Source: Lunularia cruciata (taxonomy: Eukaryota > Streptophyta > Marchantiopsida > Lunulariales > Lunulariaceae). Taken from it: DNA of 64,000 nucleotides. How positions within the stretch are numbered: position 1 is the first letter of the stretch; every line of letters begins with the position of its first letter. The translations under genes were made by a program, and so were the position numbers. Shown one piece after another: positions 54,320 through 64,000 of this stretch. The notes beneath the pieces are model-generated. The model did not search any database and was not told the DNA's origin. It saw only the letters and a list, made by a program, of their open reading frames with translations. The stretch covers positions 62,276,593-62,340,592 of the forward strand of contig OX419759.1 in the NCBI GenBank assembly GCA_948567375.1, written 5' to 3'.

Positions 54320-54406
54320 AACAAAAGAATCGCAGGTACTTTGGGCTCTGACAAGCAAACAATTTGTTTGCTTGTCAGAGCCCAAAGTACCTGCGATTCT
54401 TTTGTT
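54320..54406. repeat. Perfect palindrome, 43-bp arms, 1-base centre
   Basis: Left arm 54320-54362 is the exact reverse complement of right arm 54364-54406, and only T54363 separates them. The arms include AATCGCAGGTACTTTGGGCT. Flanks do not pair further. Confidence 0.93.
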
Positions 54407-55008
54407 CTCTTGTTCTCGCTCTGAAACCCAGTGCACTAAACACGTTATTATGGAGAAGGATCATCAAGTCTTGAGTGATGGCGACTTTTTGAGTTAGCTT
54501 CCCTGGTGATCCAGGTGGAGAATATGTAGATCTCTTGCTTCCATAATCCTCGTGAGTGCACGGTCCTAGGTCTAAAATGTGACTTATTTCTTCTGGTTGA
54601 TCTCATTCACTACCTGAAAGAACTGCCTGCAGATGTGATCTACTTTCCACACTCGTCGTGATTAAAACAAGGAAAGAGGTCTGACCTGGTGATCACTCTA
54701 TTTATCGAGGTAATAAGACTTCTTCTCTTGTTCATGTGACAGTGTTAAGATTGATTTCTTCTCTTGTATGTGTGACGGTGTTAACAATAGGTCCATCTCG
54801 TATATAACACCAGACGGGCACTTGATTAGCCACTCTAGGATCCTCCGAGATAGGTATTTCTTCAAATGACTCTTCAAAGCTGTACACCACTTATTTCACT
54901 CACTTTTCTCTTATTTCTCAAGCCTTGTTCCTTCAAGTATCCCGAGAGAGTGTCTCTTTCATAAGCGACCTATCACCTTTCGTCCTACCGCGGATTTCAA
55001 AGTATATT

Positions 55009-55130
55009 TTTGTAATACCCATACTATTGGGGCTTAGCCCCATTTTACCTCTTTTATATCATCCTCATACGGGCTTGATGGGGTCTTCCTGTTCGTGTTT
55101 TTTACGCGGTCGCCTTTTCCTTTAAGACTC
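55009..55130 (+). repeat. Repeat J, second copy, possible LTR start
   Basis: It begins TGTAATACCCATACTATTGG, with the TG start common to LTRs, and contains TTAGCCCC, CTTGATGGGG and ACGCGGTCGCC. It parallels 46706-46815. No matching second LTR or internal region is seen. Confidence 0.45.
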
Positions 55131-55850
55131 CAAATTGGCTCATAGATCTTAGAAGACGAGGGTTCACCCTTCCACATCTACTTGTTCCGCACCCATTACA
55201 CCCACTTGCAAGTAAGACATGTTGGCTCAAAGGTCCACTTAATTTCATCAACCTTCTGGTTGAATTTGGCCATTCTCCAAAATTGTCCGTCATCGTCATG
55301 AATCTCCAAAGGAAAATTCGAAGAATGTCAAACTTACCACGTCATTAAAGGTCACAATCTACGTTACCAGAATCTCTCTCCGTCAGAATCGTCTTCACCG
55401 AACAACATCCATTCGTGCCCAAAAGGGACTAGCCAACATCACTCTCGTCCTTCAAAACAGAGTTCTTACATGCGCAATAAACAACTATAGACACGCGTAA
55501 CAAATTAAACCAAATAATAAGAACTGTGAGTTTTTATTGACATTACTAAACCATATTTTTACATGCGGAACAAGCTACATCAAAATTTTGAAATGGGAGC
55601 GTTTGTTGACATTATTGGACCATGTATTTTGATTACGTGAAAGAGAATAAAACATCTTCATTGGCCTATATTATTGGATTATTAACAAGAACGCCACATT
55701 CCTCCCGTTTCCATTATCACTATTTCACATTGTATTATTCAAGAAAACATTATGGCCGCAACTAAACGATTCTAACACCCTCTAGATTTTTCAAATACAT
55801 CAAATGCCAGCTGATGTTTCACGAAAACAACAAAGGAAATCCCTATTAAA

Positions 55851-56180
55851 TCAAAGATATCTTACCATTAAGATATCTTTGTATCAACTATGATCCAAAG
55901 CATTGTGGACAGTTGCTAGGAATTGCATCACGATTGTTTTCAATTCTAAGGATAACTTGATATGTAAACTTTTCCCGCGTTCTGCGTTTCCGCGCTTTCC
56001 GCGTTCGGTGTTTCTCGCGCGCGTGACTGGCCCCCAAAGATATTTTACCGTTAAAGTACGTACAACTATGTCCAACGCGTTGTGGACACTTGCCGAAGAC
56101 AATTGTTTCCAAGTTGAAGTTTGAAGTTGAAGTTGAAGTTGAAGTTTGAAGTTGAAGTTTTCCCGCGTTCTGCCTAGGGT
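55851..56180. repeat. Tandem duplication of about 184 bp with hairpin and GTTGAA microsatellite
   Basis: AAAGATAT-TTACC-TTAA through GTGGACA and CTTTTCCCGCGTTCTGC appear first at 55853-55990 and again at 56037-56177. In the first copy AAAGATATCTTA pairs with TAAGATATCTTT across a CCAT loop (55853-55880). A GAAGTT-type repeat fills 56113-56158. Confidence 0.7.
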
Positions 56181-57358
56181 TCTCTCACCTAGAAACAAAT
56201 AAGCACATGCACAGGTTTCGGAAATGAGAGTGAATATGACGGTAGGAATTCACGAGAAAAGTTGCCAGCACTTGATGTATAGACTCCTCAATCGAACTAA
56301 GCTAGTAATGGAATTGACAATAAGGACAGTTCCTTGATGTACGGAGACCAGGGTAGTTGGAGGGTTCCATCGACCACATGTGAAGTGCTGTAGGTCAACA
56401 AACAAATTTCCAAGAGCAGAGACAGGTATTCCTAGAGATGGATTCAATAGGATCTCAACTTTGGCACTTTCGTTTAACGGTACCCAAGTGGGTAGAAAGA
56501 CTGACAGTAGCTCAAAGCTTGAGTGAGTGAGTCCGTGTTAAAAAATTTGTACTTGTAAGTGCATGTAAAGGAGCAAGATCAACGTAGGATGTCGCAAATT
56601 TTTATTTTTATTTTCGTTGTTGGAAAAGCAAGTGAAGGAATGTTGTGATGTCCAGATTTTCATGAAGTGCGGTCTTGTCGCTCAATTGTCATATATCTTT
56701 AAAGATTTGATAATTTATGTCAGTCTTCAAGACTGGCGATGAGAAATTTTTATTCAATACGGGAATAGGTGATTATACTTCAAATTCTCAAATGAGCAAA
56801 GAAATATTTTACACTGATTAAAAAGGTATCTTAATAGTATCAAGTTTGAAACTCTCATCTATTTCTGTTTCAAATATTTACTATACCTAGGTATAGTATG
56901 AATAGATTTTCTATAAATTTTTGTTTTCTCCGTTGTATAGCAATGGATCTTCTTACCCCTCGATAAATATCCTCTTCTTTCGATTTGAATGGAATCTTCT
57001 TCACTTTCGATTTGAAAAGGTTTCAAAATTTAACTTCGGTTGTCTTAAAATTTTATGGTCATGTTTGTTTTGGGGCTTTACAATTGCATTCAATTTTGGG
57101 TTGAGAGCACTCAACTCAGGTCGAGAAATATATAATTTGAAAGTCTTGGGGTGGTTGCTTGGAGTTAAGAGACCCTGAAGTCAGTTGCCAGAATTCCAGA
57201 GGTTCTTCAAATTCAAGGGAACTTTAAAGTACGGACCCGACTTTGGAATCTTTTGTCGTGCGTATCTACATTGCTACACAATATATATCGTTGTCACCAT
57301 CATACACTATAGAAGCACAATTCACATATAAGTCATACATAGACTCTAAAATGCCACA

Positions 57359-57883
57359 ATAAATCAGATGGTTTATAATTTGAATCAACTCAAATCAAAT
57401 TGGTACTTAATATGATCCTCAACAACTTGCAAACAACAAAATGCTGATTAAAATCAAGCCACACCCACACTAGCTAAGAGACTCCATGTGATGCTCACCG
57501 GATTTTTGTCCACTTTAGCCACGAACTTGAAGGCTAAACATCAGAGAAGTGAGCTCTATGGAGCTGCACTTCCAAGGTATACTCCTAATTTTGACCTAGG
57601 TCTCAACGGTGCGGACGGTGCAAGTGACTATGGGCCCCACAATGAAGTCAGTACCCCAAACACAAAATCTGATCATCAGAAAGTAGTCTATGAGTAAGTG
57701 CCAAATGCCTCTAACTACTATCACTAGAACTCCAATGTCTGAACAATCTAGATGCAACACTACAAATGGCATGACAATTGCCATGTATATATACATCGCT
57801 ACACAATATACATTGTTGTCAACATCATACACTATAGAAGCACAACTCACACATAAGTCATAAATAGACTCTAAAGTGCCACA
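57359..57883 (-). repeat. F 3' LTR region with repeated LTR start
   Basis: On the minus strand an LTR start TGTGGCACTTTAGAGTC is at 57883. A second start, TGTGGCATTTTAGAGTC, is at 57358 and continues to about 57258. The two 100-bp segments (57258-57358 and 57786-57883) are about 85 percent alike by eye. Either the LTR is 525 bp and followed by another LTR, or it was duplicated. Confidence 0.55.
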
Positions 57884-58049
57884 ATTGCTCCTTGAGTTGG
57901 CAGTTAGGTCCCTCTAACTCCAGATAGCCATCTACTCCAAGTATATGGTATACCCTATGATGGGCAAAGATCAGGAGACTGGGTGCTATGGAGCTCCATT
58001 GTTAATTGCCTGTCTGCAATCTATACCATTTAATAGATGAACTAGCTAT

Positions 58050-60275
58050 AGGTCAAGTACATCTAAGACATAACCATTTTCCTTGAGAACCACCATGAGG
58101 GGAGTCAAACATGCCATATGTCATCCTCTCAAATAGATATCATACACTAACATAGTAGCAGCTTCACTAGAAGAGCCGCATAACATACACCTCAAGCCTA
58201 CCCGTACAAGTGCCAAGCTTAGCTCCATAGTACCATCAATGTTTAGGAGGTGGCATGGTGCACAATTATGCACATGATCCTTCCAAATGATACCATCACA
58301 TCCTTCCAACACAAGGACTCCAGATGGAAAAACCTCATGCACTCTCAAGATAATGCGGTCTATCGAAACATCAAGTGTCATTGATGTTGTCTATTGTAGA
58401 TATATATAGTCACCTGGATGAAATTGATGGAGGGAGGGTATATAACTTTCTCCTCAAATAATATCATAACATAAGGTATCCCTATGTTGAGCAATTTCCA
58501 AGTTCTTAAAAGTCATCGACATCACTCTCCAAATGATCTCTGCCCATTGAGAACATGCACTCACCCATACATTGGTATCATCCAAGTCCAAGACTATAGT
58601 AACATCTCAATAAATGACTGTAGGTAAATCTGGATCTCATCCATAGAGTAGAAATTAAGGAGAGAAGGATGCTAAAGAGGCTTGCTAGTTGAACTGATAG
58701 CCCATGGCCAACCAAGGAAATTGGAGATCCCCATCTCCCAAGTGGTATCTCTACAAACCATACTTCTGCAATCCTCTCTTCATTGTTTGAACCACTCTCT
58801 CTGCTAAGCCATCTACCTCAGGGTGATCTTGAGAGGTAGTATGATGATCAATCAAAGCCTTTTCACACAAGACCACAAACTCCTCCAAGAACTCTGTACC
58901 TTGATCAGTGAAAACCTCAATTGGTGCACCAAAATGAATGAGAACCCGATCCACAAACAAGTAAGCCGTCCCTTCACTAGACTTGTCAAGAACTGTGACC
59001 AACTCAATTCACTTGGAGAAGTGCTCCACCATCACCAAGACATATTGATGATGTCTCATAGTCAATGGTAAGGGTCCAACAAAGTCCAAAATTCAATAGT
59101 AACCAATCCCATGATAGGTAATGGGTGTAACTATGGCATAGGAGCATTGAATGATGCTCTAACTTGGTCACAAACCACACATCAGGAAAAAAACTATTGT
59201 ACATTGGTCTACATACCACGCCACCAATCATGACTCTAGAGCAAGCTATATGTATGCTTTACTCCAAAATGTCCTAGCTCCTTGTGAGCATGACGGACCA
59301 ATTGTGGTCTTTGAGATGAAAGTGGTACTACTTGCACTCTACCATCTTCCCATACACACAAAAGGTGTTTGCCTTCCAATCTGAACCATCTGGCTTTTTG
59401 AAGAACACAATCTCTCTCCTTGGCCCCAACTATACCACCCACAACACCAGTGCAAAGATAGTCCATCATTAAGACATCATCATGAATGTCTTGCTGAATT
59501 GTACCAATATCTTCACACTTTAGATCTGTGACCTCAATAACTCCACCAAAGTCTCAAAAAATATACAAAGAAAGGCAGATGCATGCCAACCTAACACCTT
59601 CTCCTCATTTGTCTCACCATGCCAACATGCTCCGGTCTGATCCTATTGGCTAGGACATAGGTTTCTACTCAACCCATCTACTTCATGGTTCACCACTCTA
59701 GGTCTATGAATAATTGTGAAATCATACTCATGTAAAATAAGAGCCCATCGTGCAAGCTTTCTTGAAAGCTTATCGGACTCCATAAACCACTTCAATGGTT
59801 GATGGAGTCCAACAAGCTTTCAGGAAAGCTTGATTGATGATCAATAATGAGAGTAAAGAGGTTACCAAATAGGTAACATTGAAAATGTGCTACTGCCCAA
59901 ACTGCTCCCAAGCACTCTCCCTCATATGAACTATACTTTGCCTCCATTGAATTGTTGGAGTGAGTAGCATAGGCCACCACAAACTCCTTCCCCTCATCCT
60001 CATGCTAGGTGAACACAAATCCAAGCCCCAACATACTCCAATCAATGTGAACCTGAAATGGTCATCCTCTTATCGGTCTCCACAAAATAGGAGCAGATGT
60101 CAACCTCTCCTTGAGCTCTACAAAAGCTCTCTCTTGCTCATCTCCCCCACACCACTCTTGTGTAAGCTTGGTCAATTTCTAATAACATCGACAACTAATG
60201 ATATCTTGCTTGAAGATCCAAAGTATTGAAGACCTTTTCATGCCCAATTGCATCAAAGATCTCCTCCGGTGTAGG
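58050..60275 (-). pseudogene. F pol with PHD-like finger, broken
   Basis: Going down from 60275: EEIFDAIGHEKVFNTLDLQA (RT start), a deletion, RNase H (59792-59980, YEGECLGAVWAVAHFQCYL) and integrase zinc region (59236-59469, HKELGHFGVKHTYSLL). The integrase core (58751-59002, VFTDQGTEF and DHPEVDGLAERVVQT) and the C-terminal barrel (58121-58381, TILRVHEVFPSGVLVLEG) follow. The finger starts CMLCGSS, but the next ligands read YDIY instead of C-x-x-C. A TGA then interrupts the GWH block, and the end is frameshifted. Stops and deletions make it inactive. Confidence 0.8.
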
Positions 60276-60437
60276 CATGGTATAACAATATGGAGTTTAG
60301 CAATGAAGTTAGTTGGGCTTACAAAGTAGAGAATAAGAAAAAATAGCCTAGAATATTCTAGAAGCATCTAAGAAGCTTCTTGGGAAGCTTCCCAACTAGT
60401 TAACTTGCGCCCTAAGCATGTAGCTTCTAAATGGATG

Positions 60438-60452
60438 CTTCTAGAAGCTTCT
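60438..60452 (+). promoter_or_regulatory. Perfect three-unit heat-shock element in E LTR
   Basis: CTTCTAGAAGCTTCT holds TTC, GAA and TTC in consecutive 5-bp units. It is about 140 bp before the TATA box. Equivalent perfect elements occur in both C2 LTRs. Confidence 0.7.
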
Positions 60453-60591
60453 AACTAGCTTAGCTTGCACGCCAAGTAGGCAGCTTCTAGAAGGAAGCTT
60501 CTTGAGAAGCTTCCTGGTTAACTTGGCTTGCACTCCAAGAAAGCGGCTCAAAGAAGCTTCTTGAGAAGCTTCAAGGGTCTTGTATGCTACC

Positions 60592-60599
60592 TATAAATA
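60592..60599 (+). promoter_or_regulatory. TATA box in E 5' LTR
   Basis: TATAAATA is 20 bp after the last GAAGCTTC and about 105 bp before the LTR end. It is conserved in C1 and in the C2 5' LTR. Confidence 0.75.
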
Positions 60600-60704
60600 C
60601 CAAAGCCGAAGCTCATGCTTGGCATCTGGAGTTTTCCCTCATTCAAGTGTCCCAATGTGAGTTTCCATTCCCCTATTTCTCTCCTCGATTTTGGTCTTTT
60701 ACAT

Positions 60705-60715
60705 TGGTATCAGAG
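60705..60715 (+). other. E primer binding site, tRNA-iMet type
   Basis: TGGTATCAGAG follows the LTR end after one base, as in B2 and C2. Confidence 0.9.
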
Positions 60716-60725
60716 AAGGAATGGG

Positions 60726-60941
60726 ATGGATGGAATTTATGGACCACCAAATCCACTTCTGCCAAACCATTGTGACTTTCATGTCCAGATATTACCAAAG
60801 CATCATTTCACACAATTGATCACCTCACGCTTTGGGTAGGATTTTCTACATATGATCACCGTTTTAGAAGAACCCTTGATACTTCCAATTGTAACTTATG
60901 GAAAATGGTGGACGTGTTGTATCTATATGTTAATCAACTAG
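60726..60941 (+). pseudogene. E leader ORF (71 codons, one stop)
   Basis: Start (MDGIYGPPNPLLPN), length and end (CCIYMLIN) match C2. The product has DFHVQILPKHHF and PLILPIVTYG. One TAG (60837-60839) replaces the CAA that C2 has after FG. The two family C copies carry their single stops at different places, so the ancestor was open across the whole 71 codons. Confidence 0.6.
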
Positions 60942-60974
60942 ATAAATTGAGGGTAGTGGAATAGAGTAGTAGCA

Positions 60975-61890
60975 ATGGCGGCAATACCGGATGTTATCCT
61001 TGCAATGCAACAACAAATTGAGCATCTTACTTGATTGTTGGATGAACGAGACCAACAACGACGAGAACAGATAGACAGAGTGCCAGTTCGAGATGGAGAA
61101 GATCACATTCGATTTCCAAAACCCAAGGTGTTTGAAGGCAAGAATCTTCCAGGCATAGTGGAGAATTTTGTGTTTGACTACAAATGTTACTTTGAAGCCA
61201 CCAATCTTCAAGATGAGCGGAAATAAATTCTCTTGGCTTCTAGCCAATTGGTTGGCGTGGCAAAACTTTGGTGGCGATTCCGAGTGGAAAGAGCTGAATG
61301 ACAAATTGTTACACCAATTTTGACATGGGCAGAATTCAAAGATGCAATACTTGGTCGATTTCAAACTATAAATGCCACCCGAGCCGCACAAGATAAATTG
61401 GTGAAGTTGAGGCAGATTGGCTCACTGAGAAGCTACATCACACAATTTCAAAACATTATCATGCAAATTCTAGATATCCAAGAAGGTGAAGTTCTAGATC
61501 AATTTGTGCGAGGATTGAAGTCACAAACCAATTTGGAGGTGACCATGCGGGAGCCACAAAATGTAGAAAAAGCCATGCAATTGGCTGAGCATTTTGATTC
61601 CTTGGTTGCGACAACTTGGTCTTGACCTCGACCTACACAAAGCCTACCAGTACACTACGCATGAGTGGAAGAACCGGTACCAATGGAGATTGATGCTATC
61701 CAACAAAGACCACTTGGCACAGCAGATAGAGAAAGATTACGATAAAATGGAGGTTACTTTTATTGTCACCAAGTTGGACATCACATTGCTGAATGCTCAC
61801 TTAGGAATAAGCGACCTCAACAAGTTGCCCAGATGGAGTTTATGGAACAGAATGATCAAGGAAACAAAGAATCCTAGTTGTAGATTTTGA
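60975..61890 (+). pseudogene. E gag, several stops
   Basis: It starts MAAIPDVILAMQQQIEHL, then TGA, then an Arg/Asp/Gln-rich stretch (61035-61226). The capsid part (61320-61625) has WAEFKDAILGRFQ and LRSYITQFQNIIMQ. A frameshift leads to the knuckle region, which reads GGYFYCHQVGHHIAEC: the first Cys of the CCHC box is Tyr, whereas C2 has it intact. Stops near 61035, 61226, 61300 and 61625 and the frameshift make it a pseudogene. Confidence 0.82.
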
Positions 61891-61906
61891 GCCGCCTACT
61901 GGGAGC

Positions 61907-62260
61907 TTGATTAGTTCCAATGGGATTGAAGGCTCGACCTATGCAAGTTTGCTTCACTTGCAAGGTATGATATCTAATCGGGGTTGTAGGATTTTGGTTG
62001 ATTTTGGAAGTTCAAAGAATTGCATGTCTATGCAAGTAGTAAAGGAATTGGATATTCCTATCAAGCCAATGTTTGGAAGTAGTTTGATGATGGCGGATGG
62101 TAGAAAGGGTTTTGCATTCCACACCTCGCATCCTGTTACCTTCAAGATTTGGAAGGAATATTTGGAGTGTATGAGGTTTGTAGTGGCACCTCTACACTAT
62201 GATATCATTCTGGGTCTACCTTGGCTTGAACGTCATAAGATTCAATTTGATTGGACCTGA
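61907..62260 (+). pseudogene. E protease domain
   Basis: This 117-codon open piece has RILVDFGSSKNCMS, with DFG at the catalytic place as in C2, and YDIILGLPWLERHKIQFDW. It ends in TGA where C2 reads Arg. It would process the polyprotein if joined to the rest of pol. Confidence 0.75.
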
Positions 62261-62342
62261 CGACAAATTCAAGTACAACACCAAGGTAGAAATTTCTGAT
62301 TAGGTTGTTTGGCACCTTTGAGTAAGACGCCTAAGAATAGTT

Positions 62343-62522
62343 AGTCCCAAGATGGGAAGTTTGTCGAGAAGGTAGCCATACAGCAAATCTGGAAGGGACA
62401 TGAGTCCCAAGATGGGAAGTTTGCCAAGAAGGCAACCATGGAGCAAGCTTGGAAGAGAGATGAGTCCCTGGAAGGGAAGTTTGTTAATGAAGCGGCCATA
62501 GAGCAAGCTTTGGACGAAGATA
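62343..62522 (+). repeat. Three 60-bp coding repeats between protease and RT of E
   Basis: Units start at 62343, 62403 and 62463 and encode SQDGKFVEKVAIQQIW, SQDGKFAKKATMEQAW and SLEGKFVNEAAIEQAL, each 20 residues in full. C2 has the same three, C1 only one. Confidence 0.8.
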
Positions 62523-62596
62523 AGTCTGTATTCATAGTGTGGATCAAGCCGATTGCATAAGAACAATCTGAGGAGGGCCAAGAGCCTCATCAAGCA

Positions 62597-63695
62597 ATGG
62601 TTGATCGGATAGCTCAGGAGTTTGCAGATGTGTTTTTGGATTATTTGCCAATGAGATTACACTCCGATCGAGGTATGCCCTTCAAGATCAAGTTATTGCT
62701 AGGGAGTACTCCAGTGAGTAGACCAATCTATTGGCTTTCACCAAAGGAGTTAGAGGAGTTGCAAACAACACTTACAAAGTTGTTGGAGAAGGATTTTATA
62801 CAACATAGTACCTCTCCTTGGGGAGCACCGGTACTATTTGTTCCAAAGAAGGATGGAGGACTTTTTTTTTGTATTGATTACCGTGGACTCAATAAGCAAA
62901 CCGTGAAGAATGCATATCCCTTGCCTTGGATCGATGACCTGCTTGATCAACTAAGTAGAGCACGCTACCTTTCCAAGCTGAATCTTTGTAGCGGCTATTG
63001 GCAAATTCCTATTGAAGGAGAGGACGTGCAAAAGACTGCCTTTCACACAAGGTATGGACATTTTGAGTGGAGAGTTCTACCTTTTAGACTGACTAATGCT
63101 CCAGCAGTCTTCATGGATCATATGTATTGGGTGTTGGAGAGACTATTGGATCGGTCCGTGGTGGTCTTCTTAGATGATATCTTAATCTATAGGAGGATAG
63201 AGGCAGAACACGTGAATCATGTGCAAGAAGTCCTAAGACAACTACGACAATGGAAATTTTACTGCAAGAAGTCAAAGTGTGCTTTTTGGCAAAAGGAGGT
63301 TACCTTCTTGGGTCATAAGATCTCATTAGAGGAGATCAAGATGGAAGAAGAGAAGATCAAGGCCATTACTGATTGGCCTACCCCAAAGGATGCTACAGAA
63401 GTACGAGCATTCAATGGATTGGTCAGTTTTTTCCGACGGTTCATCCACTATTATGCTCACGTGGTTGCACCATTGACTGATCTCTTGGGAAAGAACTTTG
63501 AGCTTCCAGTGGACCACCAAGCATGAAGAAGCATTCCAGAGGTTAAAACATATGGTGTCATCAAGACCCATTCTTCAACCATATGATCCTCAACTACCTT
63601 GTGTGGTTGATTTTGATGCTTCTAACTTTGCAATTGGAGCTATGTTGCAACAAGAATTTCCAGATGGACTACATCCTATTGCCTTTGTGTCTTGC
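62597..63695 (+). pseudogene. E RT and start of RNase H, interrupted
   Basis: The frame 62597-63526 (309 codons) covers [46 protein letters not shown] and the catalytic VFLDDILIY. The first catalytic Asp is lost (SKLNL instead of SKLDL). A frameshift near 63500 leads to RNase H (VDFDASNFAIGAMLQQEFPDG), which stops at IAFVSC where new sequence starts at 63696. Confidence 0.88.
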
Positions 63696-64000
63696 TGTGG
63701 TGCCCACATTTTTTGTTTTTCTCTATTTATTAGTGTTTAAGGGAAGAAGTAAGCACTAGAAGCCAAATTGCGGAAGAAGAATGGACGGAAGTGACTTCGG
63801 AGGACATCCAAAGAAGGCAACATCGGATCTGATGATGGAGGTACTCAAAAGAAGGGTATGACGGGAAAAATTCCAAAGAGCATCATCTTTGGGTCAAAAG
63901 GCGCAAGTGATACAAAGACAATCTAACAACCTTGGTACGTGGCAAGAAAGTACACTTCAAGAAACAATGGAGGCAGAAGAAGCATGTCTTGACACTAACC
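63696..64000 (+). mobile_element. K: probable LTR-type insertion into E, right end outside the window
   Basis: Homology to C2 stops inside the RNase H text, and TGTGGTGCCCACATTTTTTG begins. TG is the usual first dinucleotide of an LTR. The 305 bp visible have no ORF. The duplicated target and the other LTR lie outside, so the identity is open. Confidence 0.4.

Larger units (their letters stand above)
53864..57257. other. Intergenic stretch downstream of the ankyrin gene
   Basis: No gene is recognised. It contains the perfect palindrome at 54320, repeat J at 55009, and a diverged pair of TTGACATTA-containing repeats near 55540 and 55618. It also holds the tandem duplication at 55851-56180 and AT-rich DNA up to 57257. 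Open pieces such as 56921-57178 show no domain. Confidence 0.5.
57258..60280 (-). mobile_element. F: second copy of the G family, minus strand
   Basis: From 60280 downwards it has RT, RNase H, integrase, PHD-like module and LTR start. Compared with G, about 500 bp of RT core are deleted near 60190. E interrupts it at 60281. Confidence 0.82.
60281..60703 (+). repeat. E 5' LTR with GAAGCTTC array
   Basis: 423 bp, from TATAACAATATGG to GGTCTTTTACA. It contains seven GAAGCTTC palindromes at 60372, 60384, 60444, 60494, 60506, 60553 and 60565, all upstream of TATAAATA. The spacing of each half-site pair is that of heat-shock factor dimers. Confidence 0.9.
60281..64000 (+). mobile_element. E: C-family chromovirus copy, right end outside the window
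   Basis: It has 5' LTR, tRNA-iMet PBS, leader ORF, gag, protease, triple 60-bp repeat and RT up to RNase H at 63695, where another sequence starts. It inserted into F. The 3' half is not in the window. Confidence 0.9.

Noticed and set aside
54320-54406. Calling the palindrome a microRNA gene
   Set aside because: The loop is one base and pairing is perfect, unlike a plant miRNA precursor. Small RNA data would be needed.
1-64000. tRNA, rRNA or organellar DNA
   Set aside because: No cloverleaf or rRNA core sequence was recognised. The tRNA-like matches are primer binding sites next to LTR ends. A tRNAscan run would settle it.

Overview
This is nuclear plant DNA made almost entirely of nested Ty3/gypsy LTR retrotransposons around one recognisable host gene. 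The plant assignment rests on tRNA-iMet and tRNA-Asp type primer binding sites, Athila-like and chromodomain-bearing Ty3 pol sequences, and an ankyrin/PGG-like membrane protein. I cannot name the species. The mix of elements and the intron-poor gene suggest a seed-free land plant (bryophyte, lycophyte or fern), but that is a weak inference. There are no bacterial features, rRNA or CRISPR.

Layout. 1-2042: 3' part of chromovirus copy B1. 2043-3064: LTR tail, PBS and gag of element I. 3065-10575: decayed Athila-like copy A1. 10576-13993: Ty3 fragment G, whose integrase is followed by a PHD-like finger. 13994-19802, resuming at 27609: element H, an unusual RT type with a very long purine-rich LTR. 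19803-27608: element A2, an intact sister of A1 nested in the H LTR, with two 679-bp LTRs that read identical and a 1608-residue gag-pol. 27609-29790: rest of the H LTR, then unassigned DNA. 29790-45941: a three-level nest. C1 (+, old) is split by C2 (-, same family, TSD GTATG), whose LTR is split by chromovirus B2 (+, TSD TTGGG). 45942-46925: mobile-element scraps. 46925-57257: a less repetitive island richer in CpG, holding the ankyrin-repeat membrane protein gene (51758-53863) and several hairpins and palindromes. 57258-60280: F, a minus-strand relative of G. 60281-64000: E, a plus-strand C-family copy interrupted at 63696 by another probable LTR element.

Two observations stand out. First, families A, B and C, which differ in RT type, PBS and C-terminal domain, all carry a short leader ORF between the PBS and gag. 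Its products share a recognisable pattern: MR-x-x-L, FG-x-E/D, a proline-rich P-x-x-x-PVV-x-Y centre and an I/L-Y-I/M-L end. It is present twice in A2, and probably twice in B2. The second A2 module starts two bases after the stop of a CCHC zinc-knuckle ORF. I know of no described family matching this module. Second, family C LTRs contain arrays of GAAnnTTC units, including perfect three- and four-unit heat-shock elements upstream of a TATAAATA box, as in heat-activated retrotransposons such as ONSEN.

Most pol genes here are broken by stops, frameshifts and deletions, many of the C-to-T/G-to-A kind expected from decay of methylated cytosine. A2 is the only element that looks complete and possibly still mobile.
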